A stretch of DNA of 64,000 bases from Cellulomonas uda (GCF_006538705.1 NZ_BJLP01000006.1:20787-84786); one strand, 5' to 3'; numbered from the stretch's first letter, positions 1-11,974 are shown. Program-made: numbers and translations. The notes: generated by a model from the letters alone, not told the origin.

Positions 1-840
1 CGCGCACGCGAGCGCCAGGTGCATCTCGTCGAGGTACTCGAGCACGTGGTACCGCGCGACCTGCTCGGCCGTGAGACCACCCTCCCGCGCGAGCGCGTCC
101 CGCGCCGCGACGACGGGCCCGGACTTGTCGCGGCCCGTGAGGTGCAGCACCTGCACGCCCGCCGCGAGCAGGTCGCCGGCCGCGGACGCGACCGCCGCGT
201 TGATGCTCGCCGCACCGAGCGAGCCGCCGGTGACCAGCAGCGTCGGGAGGTCCGGGTCGAGCCCGAGCACACCCGCCGCGCTGCGCCGCGCGGCCGCCGC
301 GTCCGCCGCACGGTCGGCGACCAGCGCCGCGACGGGAGCGCGCAGCGGGAGCCCCGTGACCACGGCGCCCGGCAGCGACGTGCCCGGGAACGTGACCGCG
401 ACCGCGCGGGCCCACCGCGCGCCCAGCCGGTTCGCGAGGCCCGGACGCGCGTTCTGCTCGTGCACCACGACGGGGACGCCGCGCCTGCGGGCCGCGAGGT
501 ACGCGGGCGTCGCGACGTAGCCGCCGAACCCGACCACCACCTGCGCGTCGTTCTCGTCGATCGCGCGTCCGGCCGCGGCGATCGCCGCGCGCAGCCGTCC
601 CGGCAGCCGGAGCAGGTCGAGCGACGGCCGCCGGGGCAGCGGCACGCGCGGCACCACCGCGAGCGGCAGACCCGCGGCGGGCACGAGGCGCGCCTCGAGC
701 CCCTCGGCGGTGCCGAGCGCCGTCAGGGTCGCCCCGGGGTGCCGGCGGCGCAGCTCGTCGGCCACCGCGACCAGCGGGTTGACGTGACCGGCGGTGCCGC
801 CGCCCGCCAGGAGAACGGACACGGGGCGTGCGTCAGGCAC
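1..840 (-). CDS. murG: MurG, partial (C-terminus outside window)
   Basis: UDP-GlcNAc transferase that adds GlcNAc to lipid I to make lipid II on the inner membrane face. The first 280 residues are present; the window edge removes roughly the last quarter of a protein of about 370 residues. The N-terminal Rossmann motif GGGTAGHV is at about residues 12-19 and the second-domain motif GGSLGA lies near residue 190. The GTG start at 840 overlaps the ftsW stop by 8 bases and is preceded by GAGAGGTGG, a good ribosome binding site; the next in-frame GTG at 822 has none. It is downstream of ftsW in the dcw cluster. Confidence 0.95.
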   Translation of the reverse strand, partial: MPDARPVSVLLAGGGTAGHVNPLVAVADELRRRHPGATLTALGTAEGLEARLVPAAGLPLAVVPRVPLPRRPSLDLLRLPGRLRAAIAAAGRAIDENDAQVVVGFGGYVATPAYLAARRRGVPVVVHEQNARPGLANRLGARWARAVAVTFPGTSLPGAVVTGLPLRAPVAALVADRAADAAAARRSAAGVLGLDPDLPTLLVTGGSLGAASINAAVASAAGDLLAAGVQVLHLTGRDKSGPVVAARDALAREGGLTAEQVARYHVLEYLDEMHLALACA

Positions 841-2143
841 GTCCACCACCTCTCGACGTCGTGGAAGATGCGGCCGTGCGCGACCGGTCGGCGCGCGCGG
901 GGCCCCGGCCGAGCCCGACGACCGCGAGCGAGCGTCGCACGGCGCCCGCGCGCGCCGCGAGCGCGTCCGCCGCCCCGGGCTCGTCGCGCGCGAACGCGAT
1001 GACGACGCCGAGCGCCGCGAGCGTCATGATGAGCGCCGAGCCGCCCGCCGACACGAGCGGGAGCGGTACGCCGATCACCGGCGCGAGGCCGATGACGACC
1101 GCGATGTTGACGAACGCCTGGCCGACGATCCACGCGAGGACCGCGCCGGTGGCGACCTTGACGAACGGGTCGGGGTGGCGGCTGATGACGCGGATCATCG
1201 CGAACGCCAGCAGGCCGAACAGGCCGAGCACGATGAGCGTGCCCACCAGGCCCAGCTCCTCGCCGAGGATCGCGAAGATGAAGTCGTTGTGGGCCGCGGG
1301 CAGGTACGACCACTTCTCGCGGCTCTGCCCGAGCCCCAGCCCGCCGATCCCGCCGCTCGCCAACCCCCAGCTGCCGTGCAGCGTCTGGTAGCAGTCGGCC
1401 GACGCCGAGCACTCGTCGCCCCCGAGCCAGCTGCCGATGCGCTGCATGCGGTTCGGGCTGAGCAGGACGAGCGCCGCCACGGCGGCCCCGGCGAGCGCGC
1501 CCGCCACCGCGAACATGCGCAGCGGCACGCCCGCGACGAACATCGCGCCCGCGACCAGGACGCACAGCACGAGCGCGGTACCCAGGTCGTGCCCCAGCAG
1601 GACCGCGCCGATCGCGAGCCCCGCGACCGGGACGGCCGGGACGAACACGTGCTTCCACTGCTCGAGGTACGGCTGCTTGCGCGCGAGCACGGCACCGAGC
1701 CAGAGCGCGAGCGCGAGCTTGATCGTCTCCGACGGCTGGGCGGTGATGCCGCCGGGCAGTCGCACCCAGTTGGTGTTCCCGCCCGCGCCGGTGCCCAGCC
1801 CGAGGAACACGAGCGACTGGAACGCGACCGCGGCACCCAGCGCCGGCCACGCGATCCGCTTGAAGAACCGCACGGGCAACCGCGACAGCACGATCGCGAT
1901 CGGCAGCCCCACGAGCGCGAACTTCGCCTGGTCGAGGAACACGGCGTACGCGTTGCCGTTCTTGTCCAGGGACTCGACGCTCGAGCTCGACAGGACCATG
2001 ACCAGGCCGATCACCAGCAGCAGCGCGCTCGCACCGATGAGCACGTAGTAGCTCGTGACGACGCTGTTCCAGTGGCCGAGCAGCGAACCGCGCGCGCGGG
2101 CGGTCGCCGTCTCGGCGGCGGCGTCCTGCGGCACGGCGCTCAC
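833..2143 (-). CDS. ftsW: FtsW, lipid II glycan polymerase (SEDS family)
   Basis: Multi-pass membrane protein of 436 residues that polymerises septal glycan together with its cognate class B PBP. Sequence shows about ten hydrophobic segments and the SEDS-type block GHDLGTALVL followed by the long extracytoplasmic segment and a C-terminal PLVSAGGSA motif typical of FtsW/RodA. It starts with GTG inside the murD stop (GTGA overlap) and runs into murG. A RodA paralogue would look similar, but the position between murD and murG in the dcw cluster makes FtsW the firm choice. Confidence 0.95.
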   Translation of the reverse strand: MSAVPQDAAAETATARARGSLLGHWNSVVTSYYVLIGASALLLVIGLVMVLSSSSVESLDKNGNAYAVFLDQAKFALVGLPIAIVLSRLPVRFFKRIAWPALGAAVAFQSLVFLGLGTGAGGNTNWVRLPGGITAQPSETIKLALALWLGAVLARKQPYLEQWKHVFVPAVPVAGLAIGAVLLGHDLGTALVLCVLVAGAMFVAGVPLRMFAVAGALAGAAVAALVLLSPNRMQRIGSWLGGDECSASADCYQTLHGSWGLASGGIGGLGLGQSREKWSYLPAAHNDFIFAILGEELGLVGTLIVLGLFGLLAFAMIRVISRHPDPFVKVATGAVLAWIVGQAFVNIAVVIGLAPVIGVPLPLVSAGGSALIMTLAALGVVIAFARDEPGAADALAARAGAVRRSLAVVGLGRGPARADRSRTAASSTTSRGGGRA

Positions 2144-3660
2144 GCGCGTCCGCCCGTCCGCTCGCCTCCCTCGCCCACCGCCGCACGTGCGGCCGCGGCG
2201 AACGCGTCACCGCGCGCGGCGTACGAGGCGAACTGGTCCATGGACGCGCAGGCGGGCGCGAGCAGCACGGTCGTGCCGGTCGCTGGCCCGGGACGCACGA
2301 GGGTGCGCGCGGCGGCCACGGCGGAGGTCATCACGTCCCCAGTCTCACCGGGGACGATCTCGACCACGGGGACCTCGGGCGCGTGTCGGGCGAGCGCGTC
2401 ACGCAGCGGCTCACGGTCCGCACCGATGAGGACGACTCCCGCGAGGCGGTCCCGACGCGCGCGCACGAGGTCGTCGAACCGGGCGCCCTTGGCGAGCCCG
2501 CCCGCGACCCACACGACGCTCCCGGGCGGGAACGCCCCGAGCGACGCGGCCGCGGCGTGCGCGTTCGTGGCCTTCGAGTCGTCGACGTAGCTGACGTCCA
2601 CGGACCGGCCGTCGACCGTGAGCGCCTGCCTGGCGACCGTCTCGATGCGGTGGTGGCCGGGGGCGAACGCCCGCAGTCCCTCGCGCACGTGCGCGGGCTC
2701 GACGCCGTGCGCGAGCGCGAGCGCCGCGGCCGCGAGCGCGTCGGCGACGACGTGCGGCGGCACCGTGGCGTCGGGTCCGGCGAGCGCCGCGAGGTCGTCG
2801 AGCGTGCCGAGCTCGGCGGCGTGCGTGTGCCGCAGCCGCGCGAACCCGCGGTCGACGAGCACGTCCTCGACGAGGCCGATCTGGCCCACGGCGGGCGTGC
2901 CGAGCGTGAACCCCACGGCGACCGCGCCGTCGACGACGTCCGCGTCCCGCACCATCTGCTCCGTGCGCGGGTCGGCGACGTTGTAGACGCACGCGAGCTG
3001 CGCGCGCTCGTAGACACGGGCCTTGTCGGCCGCGTACGCCTCGAGCGAGCCGTGCCAGTCGAGGTGGTCGGCCGCGACGTTGAGGACGGCGGCCGCCTGG
3101 GCGGACATGCTGTGCGTGTAGTGCAGCTGGAAGCTCGACAGCTCGACCGCGAGCACGTCGAACGTCGGGTCCGTCACCGCGTGCACGATCGGCGTGCCGA
3201 CGTTGCCGACCGCGAGCGCGTTGCGCCCCGCGGCCGTCAGGACCGACTCGAGCATCCCCACGGTCGTCGTCTTGCCGTTGGTGCCCGTGAGCGCGAGCCA
3301 CGGTGCGGGTGCGCCGGACGGCCCGGGCACACGCACCCGCCACGCGAGCTCGACCTCGCTCCACACCGGCGTCCCCTGGGCGGCGGCGGCCGCGAGCAGC
3401 GGGTGGTGCGGTGCGAGCCCGGGCGAGGTCACGACGAGGTCCGCACGCGCGAGCCCACCGCCCGCGAGGTACTCGGCGCTCGAGACGGCCTCGTCGGACG
3501 CGTCGTCGACCGGCACGACGCGCGCGCCGCGCGCCGCGAGCACCTCCGCCGCCGCGCGCCCGGACACCCCCATGCCGGCGACGACGACGCGAGCGCCCTC
3601 GAGGTCGAGCGGGCGCCGCGCCGCGGTGTCGGGCCCCGCCTGGTCAGGTCCCTGCGTCAC
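2140..3660 (-). CDS. murD: MurD, UDP-MurNAc-L-Ala:D-Glu ligase
   Basis: Cytoplasmic ligase of 506 residues adding D-glutamate to UDP-MurNAc-L-alanine in peptidoglycan precursor synthesis. An N-terminal Rossmann-like domain (VVVAGMGVSGRAAAEVL) is followed by the Mur ligase P-loop TGTNGKTTT and a C-terminal domain with DDSKATN. It starts with GTG one base after the mraY stop and overlaps ftsW by four bases, so it is translationally coupled on both sides. Length is a little above the 450-residue family norm, mostly from loops. Confidence 0.95.
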   Translation of the reverse strand: MTQGPDQAGPDTAARRPLDLEGARVVVAGMGVSGRAAAEVLAARGARVVPVDDASDEAVSSAEYLAGGGLARADLVVTSPGLAPHHPLLAAAAAQGTPVWSEVELAWRVRVPGPSGAPAPWLALTGTNGKTTTVGMLESVLTAAGRNALAVGNVGTPIVHAVTDPTFDVLAVELSSFQLHYTHSMSAQAAAVLNVAADHLDWHGSLEAYAADKARVYERAQLACVYNVADPRTEQMVRDADVVDGAVAVGFTLGTPAVGQIGLVEDVLVDRGFARLRHTHAAELGTLDDLAALAGPDATVPPHVVADALAAAALALAHGVEPAHVREGLRAFAPGHHRIETVARQALTVDGRSVDVSYVDDSKATNAHAAAASLGAFPPGSVVWVAGGLAKGARFDDLVRARRDRLAGVVLIGADREPLRDALARHAPEVPVVEIVPGETGDVMTSAVAAARTLVRPGPATGTTVLLAPACASMDQFASYAARGDAFAAAARAAVGEGGERTGGRA

Positions 3661-4743
3661 CTAGCCGGCCACCCACTCGCCGTAGAAGATCCCGACCCCG
3701 AGCGCGACGAACAGCCCGGCGATGATCCAGAACCGGATCACGATCGTGACCTCGCCCCAGCCGCCGAGCTCGAAGTGGTGGTGCAGCGGCGCCATCTTGA
3801 ACACGCGCCGCCCGGTCATCTTGAAGAACCCGATCTGGATGACGTCGGACAGCACCTCGAGCACGAACAGGCCGCCGACGACCGCCGCGAGGATCTCGGT
3901 GCGCGTGAGGATCGACAGGCCCGCGAGCGCGCCGCCGAGCGCGAGGGAGCCCGTGTCGCCCATGAAGATCTTGGCGGGGCTCGCGTTCCACCACAGGAAC
4001 CCGAAGCACGCACCGGTGATCGCCGCGGCGACGACCGCGAGCGCGAGCGGGTCGCGCGTCTCGTAGCAGCGCGGTCCCGCGGAGCCGAGGATCTGGCACG
4101 ACTGGTTGAACTGCCACACGCAGATGACGACGTACGCGCCGAACACGATGAGCGAGACACCCGTGGCGAGACCGTCGAGACCGTCGGTGAGGTTCACCGC
4201 GTTGGACCACGCCGTGATGAGGAAGTTCGCCCAGATCACGAACAGGATCAGGCCGATCGTCGCGCCCGCGAACGCCAGGTCGATGCCCGTGTCGCGGATG
4301 AACGAGATCTTGGTCGAGGCGGGCGTGCGGAACAGGTCGTTCGGGAACTGCAGCGCCGCGACGGCGAACGCGACCCCCACGAGCCCCTGACCGACGATCT
4401 TCCACCGGGCCTTGAGGCCGAGGCTGCGCTGCCGGCTGATCTTGATGAAGTCGTCGAGGAAGCCGACGAGCCCGAGCCCCGTCATGAGGAACAGCACGAG
4501 GATCTCGGACACCGACGGCTTGGTGCCGGTGAGCAGCAGCGCGGCCGCCCAGCCGAGCAGCGTCGCGCCGATGATGACGACGCCGCCCATGGTCGGCGTG
4601 CCGCGCTTGGTGAAGTGCGCGGTCGGTCCGTCCTGGCGGATGAACTGCCCGTACTGCCGGCGCACGAGGAACCGGATGAACAGCGGCGTCCCGAGCAGCG
4701 CGACGAGCATCGCGACGCCGCCCGAGATGAGGACGGCCCTCAC
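3661..4743 (-). CDS. mraY: MraY, phospho-MurNAc-pentapeptide transferase
   Basis: Integral membrane enzyme of 360 residues that makes lipid I from UDP-MurNAc-pentapeptide and undecaprenyl phosphate. About ten transmembrane segments are visible. The cytosolic signature [10 protein letters not shown], the Mg-binding loop [12 protein letters not shown], and the APLHHHFE histidine motif near the C-terminus are all intact. The GTG start overlaps the murF stop by four bases (GTGA). Length matches the family. Confidence 0.97.
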   Translation of the reverse strand: MRAVLISGGVAMLVALLGTPLFIRFLVRRQYGQFIRQDGPTAHFTKRGTPTMGGVVIIGATLLGWAAALLLTGTKPSVSEILVLFLMTGLGLVGFLDDFIKISRQRSLGLKARWKIVGQGLVGVAFAVAALQFPNDLFRTPASTKISFIRDTGIDLAFAGATIGLILFVIWANFLITAWSNAVNLTDGLDGLATGVSLIVFGAYVVICVWQFNQSCQILGSAGPRCYETRDPLALAVVAAAITGACFGFLWWNASPAKIFMGDTGSLALGGALAGLSILTRTEILAAVVGGLFVLEVLSDVIQIGFFKMTGRRVFKMAPLHHHFELGGWGEVTIVIRFWIIAGLFVALGVGIFYGEWVAG

Positions 4744-6244
4744 GAGCCGCTCACCCCCGCCGGTTCGCCCGTCCCGGCCGTCGCGGCCGGGTCGGCCGGG
4801 TCGGCCGGGTCGGCCGTGAGGATGTCACCGAGCCGCCACAGGCCCGCGCCGTACGACGACTTCACGAGCACGACGTCGCCCGCGCGCAGCTCGTCGGCCA
4901 GGAACGCCGCTGCGGCGTCCACGTCGTCCGCGAGCGCGACCTCGTCGCCCCAGCTGCCCTCGTGGTTGGCGCCGTCGCGGATCGCCCGCGCGCCCTCGCC
5001 CACCACGACCGTCAGACCGATGTTGAGGCGCACCGCGAGCCGGCCGATCGCGTCGTGCGCCTCGCGCGAGCCGTCACCGAGCTCGAGCATCTCGCCGAGC
5101 ACGGCGATGGAGCGCCGGTCCCGGCCGGCGACGACCGCGAGCGCCTTGAGCGCGGCGCGCATCGAGTCGGGGTTGGCGTTGTACGAGTCGTCGATGACCG
5201 TCACGCCGTCGGCGCGGTCGACGACGTGCATGCGGTGCGGCGACAGCGCGTCCGCGCCGGACAGCCCGGTCGCGACCTCGTCGAGCGTCAGACCAGCGGT
5301 GAGCGCCGCGGCCGCGGCCGCCAGCGCGTTGTGCACGTGGTGCTCCCCCACGAGCCGCAGCGCGACGTCCGCCTGCGCGCGCTCGGGCGTCCCGTCGCCG
5401 ACGACGAGCGTGAACCGCGCACGGCCCGCGCGGTCGACGCGCACGTCGGTGGCGCGCACCCAGGCACCCTGGGACTGGCCGAACGTCACGACCTCGCCGG
5501 GTGCGAGCGCGGCCATCGCGACGACGCGCGGGTCGTCCGCGTTGAGCACCGCGACACCCTCGGGCAGGAGCCCCTGGACGATCTCGGACTTCGCCCGTGC
5601 GACGTCCTCGATCCCGCCCCCGAACCCGCCGAGGTGCGCGTGGCCGACGACGAGCACCACGGCGACGTCCGGCGGCGCGATGCGGGTGAGGTACGTGAGG
5701 TGACCCGGGCCGGAGGCGCCCATCTCGAGCACCAGGAAGCGGGTGCTCTCGTCGGCGCGCAGCACCGTCAGCGGCAGCCCGATCTCGTTGTTGAAGGAGC
5801 GCACCGGTGCGACCGTCGGGCCGGCCGCGCCGCACAGCTGCGCGAGCAGGTCCTTCGTCGTCGTCTTGCCGACGGAGCCCGTGACGCCGACGACGCGCAG
5901 CCCGGAGCCGCCGGGCGCGAGCGCCGCCTCGCGCAGCTGCGCGAGCACGTCGCGCGCGAGGTCGCCCAGCGCGACCTCGACGTCGGGCACGACGACCGTC
6001 GGGAGCGCCGAGCCGTCCTCACCCGTGAGGGGACGCGCGGCCAGCACCGCGGCGGCGCCCGCCGCCACGGCCGCGGCCGCGAAGTCGTGACCGTCCACGT
6101 GCTCCCCGGGCAGCGCGACGAACAGCCCGCCCGGCTCGACGTCGCGCGAGTCCGTGACGACGGCGCCCGCCACCACCTGCGCGTGCGCGACGCCGTGCAA
6201 CGTCCCGCCGGTCGCCTCCGCGATCTGCGCGGCGGTCAGCGCGA

Positions 6245-6248
<4 letters not shown>
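4740..6248 (-). CDS. murF: MurF, UDP-MurNAc-tripeptide:D-Ala-D-Ala ligase
   Basis: Cytoplasmic ligase of 502 residues completing the UDP-MurNAc-pentapeptide. The Mur ligase ATP site is [15 protein letters not shown], with a [15 protein letters not shown] block characteristic of MurF and a C-terminal [13 protein letters not shown] end motif. The GTG start at 6248 overlaps the murE stop. The last 15 residues carry an Ala-Asp-Pro triplet repeat encoded by a 9-10 base GGTCGGCCGG tandem (about 4790-4818), a low-complexity tail that is probably tolerated length variation. Confidence 0.95.
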
Positions 6249-7840
<1,592 letters not shown>

Positions 7841-7847
7841 GGGGAGG

Positions 7848-7853
7848 AATCTA
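7848..7853 (-). promoter_or_regulatory. Probable leaderless -10 element of murE
   Basis: TAGATT on the minus strand ends seven bases before the murE ATG in the 62-base ftsI-murE gap. There is no Shine-Dalgarno sequence, consistent with transcription starting at the start codon. Confidence 0.5.
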
Positions 7854-7902
7854 CCGTGGACACCGTCCCCCGACGCGCCGCCGGCCACCGCCGTGGCCGG
7901 GC

Positions 7903-9873
7903 TCACCACGTCGTGGGGAACAGCGTGGCCTTGGTCCCCGAGGGCGGGACGCCCAGCTCGCTCAGCGCGTACGCACCGATCTTGCTGAACACCGGCGCCG
8001 CGACGACGCTGCCGTACTCCGAGGTCCGCGGGTTGTGCAGGATCACGCTGATCGCGAGCCGCGGCTCGTCCGCGGGGACGACCCCGATGAACGACGCCGT
8101 GATGCCCTGCTTGCCGCCGTTGATCCAGTTCTGCGCCGTGCCGGTCTTCCCGGCCACGCGGTAGCCCGGGATCGACGCCGTCGAGCCGGTCCCCTCGTCG
8201 ACGACCGACTCGAGCATCGTCATCACCGTCGCCGCGGTCTCCTGGGAGATGATGCGCGTGCGGGCCGCCTTCTTGGACGCGGTGAACGTCCCGTCGGGCG
8301 CGGTCCAGCCCCTGACGACGTGCGGCTGCACCCGGACCCCGTCGTTCGCGACGGTCGCCAGCACCTGCGTCGCCTGGATCGCGTTCACCGAGACGCCCTG
8401 CCCGAAGAGCACCACGTACGGCGTGCGCGCGTTGTTGCGGTCGCCGAACAGGCCCGCGGACTCCCCCGCCAGGTCGATGCCCGTCCGGGAGCCGAACCCG
8501 AACCGCTCCAGCCACCGGTAGCGCTGGTCGACGGTCAGCTTGGAGCCGATCTGCACCGTGCCGGTGTTGGAGGACTCGGCGAGCACGCCCGCGGTCGTCA
8601 GGTGCTGCGTCTCGTGCTCGTGCGAGTCCTTGAACGTCTGGCCGTTCTCGACCGTCAGCTTGTACGGCACGGTCCACCGGTCCGTCGGCGTGACGAGACC
8701 CTCCTCGAGCACCGCCGCCATCGTGATGACCTTGCCCGTCGAGCCCGGCTCGAACACGTTGGAGACGGACGGTGCGAGCGAGCCGCCCGCCGAGTCGCCC
8801 GGCTTGTTCGGGTCCCGCGAGCCGGAGTCGGCGAGCGCGAGCACCTCGCCCGTGCGCACGTCCATCACGACGATCGTGCCGGAGTCCGAGCCGGTCGCGG
8901 CGACCTGCTCGTTGAGCAGGCTCTCCGCCTTCCACTGGATGTCGGAGTCGATCGTGAGGGTCGCGGAGTCTCCCTGCGTGGCCGGAGTGCCCTCGAAGTA
9001 CCCGCCGGGGACCTGCTGGCCCTTGGCGCCGCGCTCGAACACCTCGGTCCCCGGCGTCCCCTTGAGACGGTCGTCGAGCGACGCCTCGAGCCCCTCCAGC
9101 CCCTGCCCGTTGGAGTTCACGAAGCCGATGATGTTCCCCGCGAGCGGACCGTTGGGGTACACGCGGTCCGCGACCTTGTCCACGTTGATGCCCGGCAGCC
9201 GCATCGCGAAGATCTCGCGCGCCACCTGCGGGAGCACGCCCTTCTGGAGGTACTTGAAGCTCCGCGTGCCGACGAGCTCGCCCCCCAGCACCGCGGCGTC
9301 CGCCCCGAGCAGCGGCGCGAGCCGCTTCGCGACGCCCAGCGCGCCGTCCGGGTCGTCGGGCGCACCCTTGCCGCGGTACTCGCCCACCAGGCGCTGGTTC
9401 ACCGAGATGTCGTACCGCTCCACGGACGTCGCGAGCGCGACGCCGTCCCGGTCCGTGATCTGCCCCCGTGCGCCGATGATCGAGATGGTCGACAGGCGCT
9501 CGTCGCGCGCCTGCTGGGCGACGGACGGCCCGCGGACCGCCTGCACGTACACCAGCCGTCCGGCGAACACGGCGACGACCAGGACGACCGCGACGGCGAG
9601 CACGACGAGGCGGGCCCGCCGCCCCGCGCGTCCGGGCCGCGGCGGCCGCGGGACCACGATCGGGGGGCTCGTCGCCCCCCTCCCCCGCGGCGCGGCGGCA
9701 CCCGGACGCGCCCCCGCGCGGACGGTCTCGACCGTCTCGCGCGTGGGCTGACGCCCGGCGGGCGGCCGACGCGCCGTCGTGGAGCTCACGGAGCCACTGT
9801 GCCTGCTGGCGGTCCGGGCGCCCGGACCGCCACGCGGGGTACGGGAACCCGGCCGCGCGGAGACGTCCGTCAT
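7903..9873 (-). CDS. ftsI: FtsI (PBP3-type) septal transpeptidase
   Basis: Class B penicillin-binding protein of 656 residues cross-linking septal peptidoglycan with FtsW. It has a long Pro/Arg/Thr-rich cytoplasmic N-terminus (about 110 residues), one transmembrane helix around residues 115-140, a dimerisation domain, and a transpeptidase domain with all three catalytic motifs: STGK with Ser378, SSN starting at residue 434, and KTGT with Lys576. No PASTA repeats follow. The ATG start overlaps the ftsL-like stop by one base (TGATG). Confidence 0.95.
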   Translation of the reverse strand: MTDVSARPGSRTPRGGPGARTASRHSGSVSSTTARRPPAGRQPTRETVETVRAGARPGAAAPRGRGATSPPIVVPRPPRPGRAGRRARLVVLAVAVVLVVAVFAGRLVYVQAVRGPSVAQQARDERLSTISIIGARGQITDRDGVALATSVERYDISVNQRLVGEYRGKGAPDDPDGALGVAKRLAPLLGADAAVLGGELVGTRSFKYLQKGVLPQVAREIFAMRLPGINVDKVADRVYPNGPLAGNIIGFVNSNGQGLEGLEASLDDRLKGTPGTEVFERGAKGQQVPGGYFEGTPATQGDSATLTIDSDIQWKAESLLNEQVAATGSDSGTIVVMDVRTGEVLALADSGSRDPNKPGDSAGGSLAPSVSNVFEPGSTGKVITMAAVLEEGLVTPTDRWTVPYKLTVENGQTFKDSHEHETQHLTTAGVLAESSNTGTVQIGSKLTVDQRYRWLERFGFGSRTGIDLAGESAGLFGDRNNARTPYVVLFGQGVSVNAIQATQVLATVANDGVRVQPHVVRGWTAPDGTFTASKKAARTRIISQETAATVMTMLESVVDEGTGSTASIPGYRVAGKTGTAQNWINGGKQGITASFIGVVPADEPRLAISVILHNPRTSEYGSVVAAPVFSKIGAYALSELGVPPSGTKATLFPTTW

Positions 9874-10295
9874 CAGCGCCCGCCGGCGGCGCCCTGCACC
9901 GTGCCGTCGGAGAGCCGGATCCAGCCCGTGCCCTCCGACGGGACCATCCCGAGCGCGCCCGCCGACTTCGCGAGCTCGGCCGGCGAGCCCTTCGCGTCGA
10001 GCGCCGCGGACAGGTCCTTGGCGTCCTGGTCGAGGCGACCCAGCTCGATCCCCAGGTCGTACTTCTCGTACGAGTTCTTCGCCATCTGCGTGTTGAGCAG
10101 CAGCGCACCGAGCAGCGCCGCGGCGAGGACGCCCATGCACACGAGCACGAACGGCACCCGCGTGCGGGCGTGCGACGGCGCGCGCACGAGCCGCAGGCGC
10201 GGCGCCGCCGGCTGACGTGCGGGGGCCGGCGCGGCGGTGGCGCCGTACGGGCGGGCCGGAGCGGGGTACGCGCGTGCTGCGCTGCTGGCGCTCAT
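9873..10295 (-). CDS. FtsL-like septum protein
   Basis: Small bitopic membrane protein of 140 residues: an Ala/Pro/Arg-rich cytoplasmic part, one transmembrane helix near residues 52-73 ([18 protein letters not shown]) and a short extracytoplasmic heptad-like region. This architecture and its place between rsmH and ftsI fit FtsL, the divisome partner of FtsB/FtsQ; sequence similarity within FtsL is always weak, so the assignment rests on size, topology and position. ATG overlaps the rsmH stop by four bases (ATGA). Confidence 0.8.
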   Translation of the reverse strand: MSASSAARAYPAPARPYGATAAPAPARQPAAPRLRLVRAPSHARTRVPFVLVCMGVLAAALLGALLLNTQMAKNSYEKYDLGIELGRLDQDAKDLSAALDAKGSPAELAKSAGALGMVPSEGTGWIRLSDGTVQGAAGGR

Positions 10296-11308
10296 GCTGC
10301 CCTCCTCGGTGCGGGACGCAGGTGGTCCGGTGTGGTGCGAAGACGTTCTGCCGCGCGCAGCCGCACCGACTGCGAACGGGGGTTGCGGGCGAGCTCGGCC
10401 TCGTCGGCCTCCTCCGCTCCGCGGGTCACCAGCCGCAGGTACGGCTGGTGCGTGTCCGGGACCACCGGCAGGTCGGGTGGCGCGCTCACGCTCGCGCCGA
10501 GCGCGAACGCCTGCTTCACCATCCGGTCCTCGAGCGACTGGTACGCCTCGACGACGATCCGGCCGCCGACCGCGAGGGCCTCGACCGACTCGGGCAGCGC
10601 CCGCGCCAGCGCGTCGAGCTCGTGGTTGACCTCGATGCGCAGCGCCTGGAACGTGCGCTTGGCCGGGTGGCCGCCGGTCGCGCGGGCCGCCGCGGGGATC
10701 GCGGCGCGCACGAGGTCGACGAGCTCGCCCGTGCGTGCGAGCGGTGCCGTCGCGCGTGCCCGCACGATCGCCCGGGCGATCCGCGGGGCGAACCGCTCCT
10801 CGCCGTACGTGCGCAGCACGCGCGCCAGGTCGCGCTCTTCGTACGTGTTGAGGACGTCCGCGGCGGTCGGGCCGGTCGTGGCGTCCATGCGCATGTCGAG
10901 CGGCGCGTCCTGGGCGTAGGAGAAGCCGCGCTCGACCTCGTCCAGCTGCAGCGACGAGACGCCGAGGTCCATGAGCACGCCCTGCACCGCGGGGATCGAC
11001 AGGTCCGCGAGCACGTCGCGGATCTCGTCGTACACCGCGTGCACGCCCGTGAACCGGTCGCCGAACGGCGCGAGCCGCTCGCTCGCGAGCGCGATCGCCT
11101 GCGGGTCCCGGTCGAGGCCGACGACCCGCACGTGCGGGAACCGGCGCAGCACGCCCTCGGTGTGCCCGCCCATGCCGAGCGTGGAGTCGACCATGACCGC
11201 GCCCTCGACCTCGAGCGCGGGGGCGAGCAGCTCCAGGCACCGCTCGAGCAGGACGGGCACGTGCCGCTCGGCCGCGCCGCGTGCGTCGGGGTTCGTCGGG
11301 GTGTCCAC
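10292..11308 (-). CDS. rsmH: RsmH, 16S rRNA C1402 N4-methyltransferase
   Basis: SAM-dependent methyltransferase of 338 residues (MraW) that methylates C1402 of 16S rRNA, a standard second gene of the dcw cluster. The start [13 protein letters not shown], the SAM site [28 protein letters not shown] and the internal [12 protein letters not shown] are all typical. GTG at 11308 is preceded by AGAGGAGGAG. It ends inside the ftsL start codon. The C-terminal 30 residues are variable. Confidence 0.96.
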   Translation of the reverse strand: MDTPTNPDARGAAERHVPVLLERCLELLAPALEVEGAVMVDSTLGMGGHTEGVLRRFPHVRVVGLDRDPQAIALASERLAPFGDRFTGVHAVYDEIRDVLADLSIPAVQGVLMDLGVSSLQLDEVERGFSYAQDAPLDMRMDATTGPTAADVLNTYEERDLARVLRTYGEERFAPRIARAIVRARATAPLARTGELVDLVRAAIPAAARATGGHPAKRTFQALRIEVNHELDALARALPESVEALAVGGRIVVEAYQSLEDRMVKQAFALGASVSAPPDLPVVPDTHQPYLRLVTRGAEEADEAELARNPRSQSVRLRAAERLRTTPDHLRPAPRRAA

Positions 11309-11331
11309 GTGCTCCTCCTCTCGTCGGTCGC

Positions 11332-11352
11332 GGGTGCGGGTGCGGGTGCGGG
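11332..11352 (+). repeat. Four GGG tracts with TGC loops (G-quadruplex motif)
   Basis: GGG at 11332, 11338, 11344 and 11350 are separated by TGC, TGC and TGC, the canonical G3N3 quadruplex pattern, on the template strand just upstream of rsmH. More GTGGG runs follow to 11380. It lies in the rsmH 5' leader between mraZ and rsmH. Confidence 0.6.
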
Positions 11353-11417
11353 TCGTGGTTGTGGGTGGGTGATGGTCGGGCGGCCCCTCCGCCGTCCGAC
11401 CAGATCCCCCACCGGCC

Positions 11418-11443
11418 CTCTGCCGCGGGGAAGTGCGGCAGAG
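11418..11443 (-). other. Perfect 9-bp hairpin between mraZ and rsmH
   Basis: CTCTGCCGC and GCGGCAGAG pair perfectly around an 8-base loop (GGGGAAGT), 55 bases after the mraZ stop. It could terminate part of the mraZ transcript or stabilise its 3' end; no T-rich tail is present. Confidence 0.5.
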
Positions 11444-11497
11444 CGGTCGGGAGGAGATCTCGTCGGGCGGGAGCCGGGCACGTGCGGGACCGGTGGG

Positions 11498-11974
11498 TCA
11501 CCACCGCCCTTGCGGGAAGACCTCCTCGGTCGCGTCGGCGTAGCCGGCCTCCTGCTCGGCGAGGTAGGTCTCCCAGGCCTGCAGGTCCCAGATCTCGACG
11601 CGCGTCCCGGCGCCGATCACGGCGACGTCGCGGTCGAGGCCCGCGTACTGGCGGAGCATCGGCGGGATCGACACGCGCCCCTGCTTGTCGGGCAGCTCGT
11701 CGTTCGCGCCGGACAGGAACACGCGCAGGTAGTCGCGGGCCTGCTTGCTCGTCACGGGCGCCTGCCGGAGCTGGTCGTGGTAGCGGCGGAACTCGTCGAG
11801 CGGCAGCAGGAACAGGCACCGCTCCTGACCCCGCGTCATGACCAGACCCTGTGCGAGCTGGGGCCGGAACTTGGCCGGGAGGATGAGCCGCCCCTTGTCG
11901 TCGAGACGCGGCGTGTAGGTGCCCAGGAAAGGCATGCCGGAGCCGAGGACGCCGACCGTCTCATGCGACACCAC
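11498..11974 (-). CDS. mraZ: MraZ, dcw-cluster transcriptional regulator
   Basis: AbrB-like DNA-binding protein with two tandem SpoVT-AbrB domains; in other bacteria it binds repeats before its own promoter. The first domain begins [22 protein letters not shown] and the second contains [23 protein letters not shown]. From the GTG at 11974 it is 158 residues, about 14 longer than usual; that start has GGAGGGAGG upstream, while the ATG at 11935 giving the standard MPFLGTY start has no ribosome binding site. First gene of the cluster, about 190 bases before rsmH. Confidence 0.94.
   Translation of the reverse strand: MVSHETVGVLGSGMPFLGTYTPRLDDKGRLILPAKFRPQLAQGLVMTRGQERCLFLLPLDEFRRYHDQLRQAPVTSKQARDYLRVFLSGANDELPDKQGRVSIPPMLRQYAGLDRDVAVIGAGTRVEIWDLQAWETYLAEQEAGYADATEEVFPQGRW

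Noticed and set aside
2383..5703. Very long open frame (about 1100 codons) on the plus strand across murD, mraY and murF.
   Set aside because: Arg/Glu/His-rich composition without motifs; it is the complementary shadow of overlapping, clearly recognised mur genes in GC-rich DNA. Many similar long frames elsewhere were dropped for the same reason.
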